A DNA stretch of 64,000 bases from Struthio camelus (lineage: Eukaryota; Chordata; Aves; Struthioniformes; Struthionidae), in NCBI RefSeq assembly GCF_040807025.1, contig NC_090967.1:4028001-4092000 (forward strand), given 5' to 3'. A program made the position numbers and the translations under genes. Shown here one piece after another: positions 49,481 through 60,900 of this stretch; position 1 is the stretch's first letter; the number at the start of each line of letters is the position of its first letter. The notes under the pieces are model-generated. The model ran no database searches and was not told the origin of the DNA. It was given only the letters and a program-made list of their open reading frames with translations.

Positions 49481-52037
49481 ACGTGACTCAGTTCCATGAA
49501 ATCCAATTAAAGACTAAGTGTATATTTGTGCTCTGGTATATTATTAACTATTGCTAATAAAAGCCACTTCCAAATTTGTATTTTTCCATGAGGACCGTGT
49601 TTCTGAAAAAAACAGCCATGCTGCTTGCTGTCCTTGAAACCCATGTTTTGGGTTTATCTGTGTTTCCAGGTAACTAGAGCTCTTAGACGAGCAGCGTTCG
49701 CCTCTGTTTTAAATTAATTTAACCTAATCAGTGGAAGGCTCTGGTGCCTTCTCTGTTTATAACATTTTGAAGCAATTTAATAAGCAGCCTCTCCAGAATC
49801 AGCTTATTATCAAGTTCCTTGTCGTGTTTGCTTTCCCCTTTCCGTCCCCTCCACTTACCACTGCTTATTGAAAGGCTAAAGGTTATGACATGCAGTTCAG
49901 GACACTCCTGCAATGAGCTGGCTCGAGTGCCGACTCATGTTAGTTTGGAATAGCAAACTTTGACTGTGATGATCACGAGAGCACGTTCAAAGGGACAGAG
50001 ATGGCCCAAACCTTTGCCCCCGTCCCCTGCTGAATCAGGGTGCTGGTTTAGGAAGGGATGCTTTGATCTGGTGGCAAAAGGCGGCTGCTGCCGCAGCCCG
50101 TGGGGTGCAAACGGGCACGAGAGCGGTCACCGCGGGAAGCGGGGATGCATGCCGCAGGCCCTCCTGTAATGACCTGAGCTCCGCGGGGTGGCTTGGTGGC
50201 CCACATCCAAAGCATGGGGGAAGGGTTTTTGGTGTGGAGGTCAAGGCTTTGATGAGCCAAGATGATCTTAACCCACTTCTGTGTTTCCTGGCTCCATCCA
50301 AAATCCAAAGTAGCAGGCTCATCTTTCAGGGCTTTTAGGGTATTTTAAAAAACACAAAATATTGTAGATCTAGGTCAAGCTAGTATCACGAGTGCCAGAT
50401 ATATCACATTTTGGAGGAGGATTCAGTTCAGGTACTGAGCAGCACCCAAATGTTTTAAGATGTGCCTGTTACTAACTGTGTTCAGAGCTTTATTTTCTAC
50501 AAGTATCGGTTGTATTGTCTGAAAGAAAAGACAACTTTACCCCTAACCTCCCTGGTCGAACAGGGTCTGCTTGGCTCGGCCGTCTGAGGGCAGTGAGTTC
50601 CTTTGGTTTTACAGACAGGTGAGCTGGACCCATGTTTCCCCCAAGCAGGTCATTGGGTGTAGACATGGGGGCATCCTTGGCCCTTGGTCTTGGGTCAGAG
50701 GTGCTTCCTGGCAGCCTGTAAGCGCCTCCTAATATGCTCCTCTGGCTTCTGAGTTTTATGGGCTAAGGACAGGGTGGGGAAAAAATCTTGATTGGAATTT
50801 CAGGGAAATTCCTGGCATTCCTGGGAGATGTCATGCTCTGGAGATATGCGTAGGGGGGGAAAAGATGAATGCAGAGGCAGGAAGCAAGCTGGGTTTTATG
50901 CAAACGTGGTTTGCCTTGGTTCTCCTCTAAGGTGGTATAATTGACCTGATCACGTTTTCATTCATGTAAAATAAAGTTTTTACAAGCGAAGGAACACTTC
51001 CTTTACGTGCTCTAGTTAAAACACACCCAGTGCCATTCCAGGGCAAATCATTAAACAGAGGCTAAGCCAGTAACGTTGAATGAAATGGAAAATATTTAAG
51101 AAGGTTTTCTCTGGTAAAATAAAAGCGGCGGAGAGTATGAGCTGATGGATGGTGCGCATGTGTTATGAAAGGAAGTCAAAATCTGCTCTTCCCTGCATTC
51201 CTTTTATTATTTTCGATTACTTTGGATAGTATTGAGGGTTCTCAGTAGCAGATCTATTGAACATGGTAATCTTAATTCCTTTTTGTATAGTCAAGCTGAT
51301 AGATACGCACAGGGAAGAAACTACCTTTTAGGGGCACGTGTGGGACATGGTGGTTAAACAGCACTTATTTTTTCTGAATTGAGTTATTGCTGTTCTGTTT
51401 TTCCTATTTATCTAAGCTCCAAGCCAACTAAACCTGAATAAAAGTTCCAGAAACCAAATAACTATTTTAAAATGTAAACCTTCCTTTTAAAGTATGCAAA
51501 AAATGCACGAAAGTAGACCAAAAAAAGGAAAAAACTTGACTTTGAATTTTGATCCCAGCAGTCAATGTTATAGATGAGTAGTACTTCAGTTTTTCCAATT
51601 AAACTAAAACCCTCCCATTACCACTTGCTTAAAAGGGTTGAGATTTTCAGTAAAACACCAGATATCATGAAATTTCAATTTGAAAATCCATAGCCGTATC
51701 ATAACCTTGTATATGGAAATTCGAGTATGTGGTTCAGTGGTTATTTTACCCCCTGGTCAGCCTGAAATCCCCTGAACAGAAAGAAAACTTGGGAGCACAA
51801 ACTGTGCACAGCTGAGCATCCTGACTGTTGGATATACTAGAGCTCATTAACTCACAGTAATATTAAAGATACGTAAAGGTTACCTACTGCATTAATTTAG
51901 AGGCAAGTTTGCTGTAAAATACCATTAACGATCACATCCAGCTCTCAAGGTTTCCTGCGATTTTGGTGCCTGTACCTGCATGACGTTTTTAGCTATATAT
52001 CTTGATGTAACTATGCTTGTGCCTTTCCCTAGGATTT

Positions 52038-52062
52038 AGAATATATTCCCTGAATATATTCT
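52038..52062. repeat. Perfect 11-bp inverted repeat, 3-nt loop
   Basis: AGAATATATTC, loop cct, then the exact reverse complement GAATATATTCT. Confidence 0.9.
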
Positions 52063-52394
52063 ATATATTGAGTTTTTATGTTCCATTCATGCTATTTCAA
52101 TTGCATGCAATTCAGGATACCTCATTTTAGCTGCAGAGCTCATGCAGCTGACGTTTGCTTCCTGCTTAAAGAACACCCAGCATCAGAAAAAATAAAGTAA
52201 AGCATAATTATAGCAGGTTCACCTGGAAAAAGAAACTTTTTTCCACCGTTCTATCTTAATGTGAAATGAACGCTATAAAGTACATCCTTCATCATCAGAT
52301 ATGTGATTTCCCATTGATTCTTGTAGTTTGAGACAACTCTTTTCCTGGCAGATTTTTATGCCCCAGATTTAAGCCCCAGAAATCCTCCTTGAGA

Positions 52395-52500
52395 AGTAGC
52401 TGTTAAGCCCGTTTACAAATGGCAAATGGAGGGTCAGCGGAATTATTTACCCGGCAGAGGTAATAACATCCACCAAGGTTAACCGTGAAGCTTAAAAAAT
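52395..52500 (-). repeat. Possible MIR-like remnant (reverse orientation)
   Basis: cccgtttacaaatggcaaat followed by ggagggtcagcggaattatt recalls the reverse-complement MIR sequence ccattttacagatgaggaaa ... ggttaagtgacttgccc. The resemblance is weak. Confidence 0.35.
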
Positions 52501-53036
52501 AAATAGCTGTGAGGAGCTTCGTGCCAAAGTTAGACTTATTGACTATTCTTAAAGAAAAAAAAAAATCTCATCCAAGACATTTTTCCCTTCCCTTGCTTGT
52601 GTGCCAGTATTATATTCTGTTTCAAAAGGTTTGCCAGAAAAGAGATGAATAAAGGAATTTAAAAAGTCCTTTAATAAGGTCTGGTGACTGAGAAAGCTTT
52701 AAAAGCAAATTACAATTTTCCCCTTCATAAAATAGTTCATCAAATGTTTTGTCTTCAAATGAGCAAGTAATTCACTAAAATGATAACAATTTTAGTATTT
52801 TGGAAGCAACACTCCTACAATTGTATGATTATTCCGGACTAGAAAAAGGCTGGTTGCTGGCTTAGGGTAGCTCATATTTTTTACATTTTTTTTTTTAACC
52901 TGAGAAATTTAAGGATATGTAAATACTTTAGCTAAATACCATATGTGTATCTCTTCACAAATCTGTTTGCACCCATGAGAGCCAAAGCAGTGTGCCAGTC
53001 CCACCCATCGGGAGCTTCCTGATTTATGTAAGACTG

Positions 53037-53037
<1 letters not shown>

Positions 53038-53068
<31 letters not shown>

Positions 53069-53077
53069 AAAAAAAAC
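53038..53077. repeat. T17-A15 homopolymer palindrome
   Basis: Seventeen T are followed directly by fifteen A, then G and seven A. This is a self-complementary A/T tract. Confidence 0.9.
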
Positions 53078-53997
53078 CCTTCAAATGGTAGTATTTTCTT
53101 CTAGTCCAAAAATACCAAGTAGATAGGCACAGAACTAAAACAAAGGCAACTCAGTGATCTGCAGCCCGGGGAAGGTATGACCCGAGGACCGAAATCCTCC
53201 TTTACTTTTAAGTCTCCGAGCGGGGTGGTGGGATGGCTACTCGGGCTCTGCCAGCCCTGTGCTTACATGTCCTGCCCACTGAGGACCAGAGCACTAAAGA
53301 AAAATAAACCAAATATTTTCTCTGGCTCTCATCAGCAGTGGCTGTTAGACGTTTGAGGTCTCAGCATTTAGCTTTGAAACCCTTTTATTTTTCTTTTTTT
53401 TGTTTGAGCATTTGGGAGCTGATCGTTTCTATTGCAACGTTCTGCGGAAAAACGCTTGCGCCTGCTCTTGGCCGCTCGCGTTCTGCACGGCTCCGGGTTG
53501 CGGCGCTTGCCGCCTCCGGCACGAGCCCCCGTTCCCCGGAGGTGCCCCAAACGCTGCTGCGCGCTGTCGTTTCAGCCCCAATCCTGCTGGGTTTTTTTGC
53601 AGGAGCTTGGGAAGGTGGTTTCCCCTCTCTTCACTTGAAGACGGCGTGCAAGAGAAACCTGTGATGTTTACTTTGATGCCCGAAGTTTAATCCCCCCCTT
53701 CCACTGCCCTTGCTGCAAAGTTGAACATGAAAAATATTTTGCAATGCTCCTCTTATCTCTGTTTTCCCAGCGTTTTGGAGCTGGTTTAGGCAGGGCAGAT
53801 TAACACAGGCAAGGCTATTTACATGAAGGCGATGCGGTTTGTGAATGAAGTAGTAACAATTGGGAGTTTTGATCAAATGTCAAGGCTTGTGATATTACTA
53901 CTTGCCTGTCTCAAAAGCACTCAGATGCTGACAGCCCTCTGAGACCAGCGCTTGAAAATTATCTTGCATAGGGGAGCGTTACCGCTTTTTTAGGAGT

Positions 53998-54078
53998 GGG
54001 AAAATTGAAGCATAGGAAAGGGGAAGCATCCTGTTCAAGGTCACAGAGCAAGCTGGTGGCCGAACCAGAAATAGCACC
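53998..54078 (-). repeat. MIR-like SINE remnant (reverse orientation)
   Basis: The order aaaattgaagcataggaaag, then ttcaaggtcacagagcaagc, then tggtggccgaaccagaaata follows the reverse-complement MIR core (gaaactgaggcacagagagg ... ccaaggtcacacagctagta ... ggcagagccagga). Confidence 0.65.
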
Positions 54079-57000
54079 CAGAAGTTATTAGCTTTTTCTG
54101 TATTTCCTTTCCTGTCACTGCTGTTTGCCTGGATACGGCGATAGCTCTGTGTAAACAGAAGGTTTCCAGCGCGCAGCAGCCTCCTTATCTGCCTGATTCA
54201 TCCAGCGATGATGCAACCTGGCGCTGGGGCTCGGCAAAGGCGTCCCCGGCCCCGCGCGCCGCTGCTCCACGTGGCATCGCCGGCCCCGTGGAGCAAGCCG
54301 GGGGGGGGGGGTTGAACTTGTCTCTACCTGAAAACGGGCAGGTTTGAACCACGCTGCTCTTGCCGCGGTTGTGTTCCTTGCGCGCGGTCAGAATCCCATC
54401 TGCAGAAATAACCCGCTTGCCTTTTTTTTTGCTCTCCTTAACCCTGTAAGGAGCCTTGAAGCTGGGTAAGTCAGCTGTGGCTTCTGTTCCTCCCTGTCTC
54501 ATCCGTAGTTTTGTTTACTACTAATTACAGTCGCTTCGTTTGTGCGTGCTCAGCAGCACCGCCGGGGCTGCCCAGCTGTCACCCTGTTGAATTGGCCGTC
54601 AGAAGCCATGAGACACCTTTTAATAGCCTCTGCCGGTGACTTCTGCTAAGGGAGAGCTGCGCCTCGCGCCCTTAGCAAGGAGCAAGTGCGCCTAGGGTGA
54701 ATCCCTCTTTCTTAGGCCTGACCTAACAGAAAAGCAGCGAGTCCTGCATCTCTAGGAGTCAGGAGAGCTTGCGTTTGAGCCATTGCGTGCGAGGATTGAG
54801 AGCGCTGTAAAGCTTCCTCTCCTGTGGGAGGTGAAAAATGAGATTGGAGGCTAGCAGCGAGTCCTTTCATGGGCATTCGCTTTAGAGATGCGGCTGGAGT
54901 GCCAGAGCGCTGCACGAGCAGGCGGCTGAGATCCAGCAGCTGATGTTCGTTCAGCGGCTGCAAGGGCGCTCTGCGGCTCCCGAGGAGGGGGAGAGCAAGG
55001 CTTCGGACGCCTCGTTTCCTCTCCTCTTTGAGAGCTGGCGATGAGCTATTTGTTCCTCCTCTGGAGTATGGGCTCGCGTGCGTGCTCGCTGTGTTCCCAG
55101 GATGTGGGCAAAGTCATGGTGCACCTTAGGAAGGTTCCTCGGAGTACGGGAATTCGGCTTATGCTGTACGCTTTCCAGCAGCGCAGATTAACGTTGGCAG
55201 ATGGCATACATCTGTCTCTCCAATTCTCAGGAAGTGCAGGATGGCTTTAGTGGGAAATGAGTTATCTTTTGTCCAGGATGTTCCACTAATAAAATAATAA
55301 TAATTCTTGCAAATGTGCTTTGGGGTCTAGGACTTCTGTGTCTGTCTACCTTGCCTGGAAGTACCAACTGCAGATTTCATTGGGTTCTTTATGTCTGGCT
55401 TCATCATCATCATCGGTAACAGAGCCTGCGTTTTGTAACAAATCTGAAAATAACGTTGATTTATTTGGGCAGCAGACAACTCATCTTCCTCCCTGCCTGC
55501 CTCTCTTTAGGTCATTTTGCCACCGAGGGGAAACAGAAGTCAAAAAACTCAGCAAAGATGAGCAGGTGCTGATTTTGAGATGGCATCGCGTCTGCGTGTC
55601 CTCTGCTCTGCTCGCTTTTCCTCTCGCAAAAACCTAGAAAGCTGTGAACCGAAACCCAGAGCGTGAATGATAGACAATAAAACACCCTTGCAAAAGTTAT
55701 GAGAACATGCATCCTAAAAGTTATCCCTCTACTCTGCCTGAGAGTGTTTATATGAGCTATGTAAACTCACCTCCTTTGCCAACGGCACAGTGCTGGCCAG
55801 CTGTTTACTTGCAAATAATGCTGGTCAGCCGGGGCTGGAACAGGTGGAAGGCTCTTTCTTAAATTTGCAGAGAGAATTATTATTATTTTTTTGATCGCGC
55901 AGCGCTGTTGCCACTGATATCTTTGCACAAAGGAGTTTGGGTACCGTTTCAAAAATACGTTCAGGCAGCGATGGGAAGAAGCAGGTGCCGCCTTTATATA
56001 GCGGAGTTGCATAAAATAGTAGTACGCGTCTGCTAAGGACGCACCGTGCGTGTGACTTGAGGGCTGGGAAGGGATATGAATGGGGCTAAATAGTGACTAA
56101 ATTTCTTCATCTTGTTTCTGGATTGTTAAATTAGTTTGATGGCTGTGTTTGGAGCAGTGACTATATGCGTTCTGTATCTTCTCTTTCTCTTGGACGCAGG
56201 AAGGAGGTATGAAAGAGAAAATGGCTTGCAAGGGGTTTGGGTGAAGTTCAGGAGAGCACTTGTGACTTCCTGATGTTCAGCGTGGCAGGGCTGGGTCAGC
56301 GCTGACTGAAAACATCTGCAAACCTGTTTTGTGAAGAATTTGTTGAATTTGAAGTATTTGGGGTTTTTTTCCGCAATAGCGGAAGGAGAATATACGCATC
56401 ATTTTTGTAACTTCACCTCCCATCTTTGTCTCTTTGCCACAGAGAGCTGTCAAACGAGCAAGATCCTAAGCGTGTCCAAAGTGTCCCTCAGTTTCTCTCT
56501 TTACTTTTTGCCTCTTAACTTGCACAAAGTTAAGGAAAAAGTTTAAGCATCAGAAGAAGAGAAATAAAATGGAAAAGATTTCACACCCTTAGAGTTTGGA
56601 GGCTGTTTCACTCTGCAGCAAGACTGCGAAAGGAGAAATGACACCGCTCAAAATCTGGATGCTTCTGAATCTTTGGTTTGGAAGCAAGAAACGGTCTTAA
56701 AATAGGTTTAAACAGGAACTTTCACAAGAAACTGAGGAAAAAGGCTTCCACCCCCCACCATATTACATCAAAAAAAAAAACAAAAAACACACATGCACAA
56801 CCCAAAATGACATTGGCTGCTCTTGGGAAGCACCCCGGCTGCAGCCCTTGCTTTCTGCCGGGCGACTCAGCCTTAACGGGCTGTGCCGTACGGGGGACGG
56901 ACGTGGGGCGCGTGGAAAATGCCGAAAGGGAGCAAGGAAGCCCGGGAGGCTGGAGAGCGTGCGCTGCTCCGCCGTGGGCTCTCCGTCCCCAGGCAGTTCC

Positions 57001-57792
57001 CACGCGGCCCTGGGGACGCTGCCCAGAACCCCCAGGGGTGGCCGAGTGATGCTGGGTGAGTGCTGGGGCCGGAGGGGCCTGGGGCACTCGCAGGTTCCCA
57101 TGGGGTTGGTTGCGCGCGAGCAGGACAGGAGGGCGATGGGTGTGCGTCCATCCGCTTGGGAACCTCGGGGAGGCTGGTGTGATTTTTGGGAGAGGGCAGG
57201 GAGGTGACAGCGGAGGTGTTGCTTTGCATGGATGGGTCCGGGAGGTGTTAATACTTTAGTGAACTGTCGTTTTACCATTCATGTTTCATTATTGGTTGTG
57301 ATTCTAAGTTCAAATTGACAACCCCACTTTCAAAATGAATGTATTAGCTAACCTCCAGGCACGTACTTCACTTTGATAAAAATTTTGCAGTAGTTAAACA
57401 TGAATAGGCAGAGGGGGAGGAAAAAACTGATTTAAAAATATGTTCTTATTCTTACAGATCTGTAGTTACTCCTCAGTATGACACAATAATTTTCCAATGC
57501 TACTTTTTTTTTTTGTTATATTTAGAAGTGCATTTTCTGTTCCTTCCCTCTGCTTTCTGTGGAACAATTGTGCAACTTTCTTTTTTTCTTAATATAATAC
57601 CGCATCAAAATTAGATCCAAGACTAAAAAGAGTCCTCTGTGTAGGAAGGTAGCTACCTTCCTTCCTAGCACTTCCCCTAGACCTTCCACTGGGATTTTGT
57701 TCCCGGTAGCCACGGGTTCCTCGGGCTCTTTGGCCGTGATCGGCGAGCAAAGCTGTGCTTTCTCCGGCTCATCTCCCCTGTGGTCTCTTCAG

Positions 57793-57905
57793 CAGTGAGC
57801 ATGCAGAGTTCAGAGGGTGGATCAGACTCAGCAGCTTCTGTGGCTCTTCATACTTCAGCTTCAGCCCAAGCTCCAGTAGTGCAGCCCGTGCCAGCATCTC
57901 AGCAG
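57793..57905 (+). CDS. RFX2: RFX2 exon 2: start codon exon (coding 57801-57905)
   Basis: The acceptor is tctcttcagCAG with a second AG three bases on, so the exon starts at 57793 or 57796. The donor is CAG|GTAACG after 57905. ATG at 57801 has A at -3 and opens 35 codons beginning MQSSEGGSDSAASVALHTSA. The start aligns with the RFX2 N-terminus as I remember it (MQNSEGGADSPASVAL). It ends in phase 0. Confidence 0.95.
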
Positions 57906-60900
57906 GTAACGTATGCACAGCTGGTAATGCCGTTTCCATGGAGAAGAGACCTGTTTTACTGGTAGATGGGTTTTAATTCAGGGCTTTTATCTGGGGGAGG
58001 GGATTGTTGAGCAGTTTATGTTGAGACAGTGGTGGGAGACTGTTCATGGAGATTGCACTGATAAAGGCTGCGAACATTTACATATATTAGCCCTTCAAAT
58101 GTGCAAACTTCAAAATGTGGAATTTAGATTTTAACTTAGCTACCTAAGGAAATCACTTCATGCTAGTTTGATGTTTGCTTCGCTGTAATATCCTGTTGTC
58201 ATTATTTGATGTGTCAATAAAGGCAGCAGAGAATTAAACTGTCCTTGAAGGCATCTCTAGCAACTGAAGTTCTCAAGCTCACCAGAGAAGAGAGGGTGGG
58301 AATGTTAGTGCAGGTGTGGGTGGAGGACCCACACACTAGTTTCTTCCTTCCCTTTGGTAGGTGCATCTTGATATTTTAAATTAAATCGGGGCGGGGGGTC
58401 ATTTGCGTGAATACAATGCACTTGGAAGGTCTTCTGGTATGAGAAAAAACGATAGCTTCAGCTCATGAATGAAAACTACGTAATGCAAAAAGGGAAGCGT
58501 TAAATAAGATTGGTTCCTTTTTATGCCATTTAGGGAACTATCAGAAGAGCTTTCTGTCCGCCCTTAAGGAAGCTGGAGGGATAAGAGGATGGGTGTGTAA
58601 ACAGCTACACCCTTCTTTCTGACTCCCAGCTGAGCAGAAGTAGCTGCCATTGGATGTTGATGAAAAGGAACAATTAAAAGTTGTGAATTGATAGGAACAG
58701 GACACTGGCATTGGGTGATTCAGTAGTGTATGTTTGGCCAGCTCACTGTCATCTTTCAGCCCTCACAGTGGGGGCTTCTCTGGGTAACGTTTCTCGCTCG
58801 CCCTGTAATAATGTGAAAACTGCTGATTAATGGCATAAAGTATCTTAGGAATCAGCATTCATTAGTTTGAATTTGACTGTGGCAGCACATTAAAGAAGTT
58901 TAGAAAATCCGTCGGCTTTGGATTATGAAATTATCTGGCCAGCTATTCCCGGTGCTGGTGTTAATGACGCGGCGTATCGAGCGGAACTGCACGGATTGCG
59001 GGAGACCTTGGCGATCTTGGACGAGAGTTGAAGAGGAGGAACGTCTAGAGAGCCTTCCCTTCTCACTATCAGCAAAAGAAAATACTAGCAATGAACTACC
59101 GGCAGCATGACTGGTGTGAGGCTGAAGCCTTTGGTTTTGCTGATTGCTGGTCCACCTTTCAGTGTGAGAGAAGGCTGTGTGAACAGGATGGCCTCATCTT
59201 ACAGGTTGGGGACGATTAATTTTCTTGGTCAGAAACTAGTAGGAGCAACCAGGCAGGTGGTGATAAATTACAAAAGCAGCTGAGCTGGGTTGCTCTGCCA
59301 AAGGAGGAGGAGAGATGTGTCATTTGGTAAAAAGCTATGGCAGAGAATAGGTTAAAAAGTAGGAGAAAGAAGCCGTCCTCGTTGAGGCTTTGATGCAGTT
59401 GGCATTACCAAGGCCTGGCTTGAAAAAGGGCTTTTAACATTCCAGTCATGCCCTGGTTATAGCCTCTTTTGGAAAGAAAACGGGCAAAGGAATGGCTGGC
59501 ATGAGTGTACACCAGGGTTGTCCTTATCGCTAATTCAACTGCAGGATCTCAAATGTATCCAGACTCAACCACTGAAGGTCAACCTGGGGACTGGTGATGT
59601 TGAGACTGCCTAAAAATCTAGGCAGTTCTCAGACTCCTGTAATTCTGCCAGAATAGAATTTCTGGCTGGTAACAGAGGGCATGCTGGAAGGGTGTCAGAG
59701 AGGAAAATCCAAAAATATGTATGTGTGTAAAGTAGCCAGCAATTGTCAAGGTCTCTTCTAGGATCTGTGCAGGACCGTTTTGCGTGGGACAGCTGTTGTT
59801 CTGTTGGCCCAGTTTGCTGGGTATTTTTAAAGCCTCAAGCCACTGAGGATGACTGTCTCCTTGGAGAAGGTCCTCATCAGCTTAAAATGCCATACTGGTA
59901 TTTGGCTTAAATGTTTCCTTTCTTACTTGCATGCCAGTATGCTAGGCTCTGTTCCCACAGGCCTCGCTGAATCATTTCTTTCCATCCATCACATCCCCAC
60001 ATTTGTTTTACTGCAAGGTGTTTAGTGCTCTACGAGATGCTGCAGCCTCAGACTGAATGTTGAGCATAACGCAAAGAGCAGGGAGGAAATGGGAATGATG
60101 AGGAGGGTTGGAGGACAGTGTTTCGGGGTAACCACTGCAGCACTACTCAAGGCATTCCTGTGCTCTCTCTTGTGGAGGTTGTGCAAGGGTGGTTGTGCTC
60201 GCCCTTGGTTGGTTCTGCATCTCCCTCCTGGCATTTGGGGGGAGATGCAGAACCAACTTAATTTTGTTGCTGGTGGAAACCATGAGGGCTGTGGCACTTT
60301 GCAGTGTGGGATTTTTTTTTTTTTTAATAGATCTATAGCAGGAGGCAGAGTGTGATTTGGTGTAGCAGCCATAAAAGAAGAAACTTTGCAGCCACAGTGT
60401 AAAAATGTGAATGTGTGAGGAGTGATTCCTCTTCAGTTAGTTGTGACCGAACCTTTCATTGAACTGCTTTTATTAATCGAGCATTTGCTATTATTCCCTT
60501 GAGTGTTGATTGAAAGATGGGCCATATCTGAAAATATGGATTCAGCTCTTTGCTTTTCCCATGTTGAAAGTAGTGATTTCAGACTAATGCCCGGTGTCCC
60601 CTTGGAAGGAGGATAGGGGACTCACAGGGTAGAATGAGGCAGTGATAAGGGGTACTGCTGCCTCTGCATTTGGAGGCAAGCTTTCCATGAAAGCAAATAC
60701 CTAACTTATCTCCGTTATAGACTAACAGCAAACTGAATGTAAGCGTATGCTATTGTGTCTTCTTCTTTCAGAGGGTTTTGGTCCAAGCAGCAGGCTCCGC
60801 TCCCAAAGGAGCGCAGATGCAGCAGCTCTCTGTTCCCAGAGTTCAGCAGGTTCCACAACAGGTAATGTCAGCGGGGTGAGACACTGCCGTGACCTAGCGT

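Larger units (their letters stand above)
47661..57792 (+). other. RFX2 intron 1, last part
   Basis: About 10 kb with no supported exon. It holds a TG/TA microsatellite at 49,441-49,480, an AT-rich hairpin at 52,038, a T17A15 palindrome at 53,038, CpG-rich patches near 53,430-53,560, 54,200-54,310 and 56,820-57,120, and MIR-like remnants near 52.4 and 54.0 kb. Confidence 0.65.
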
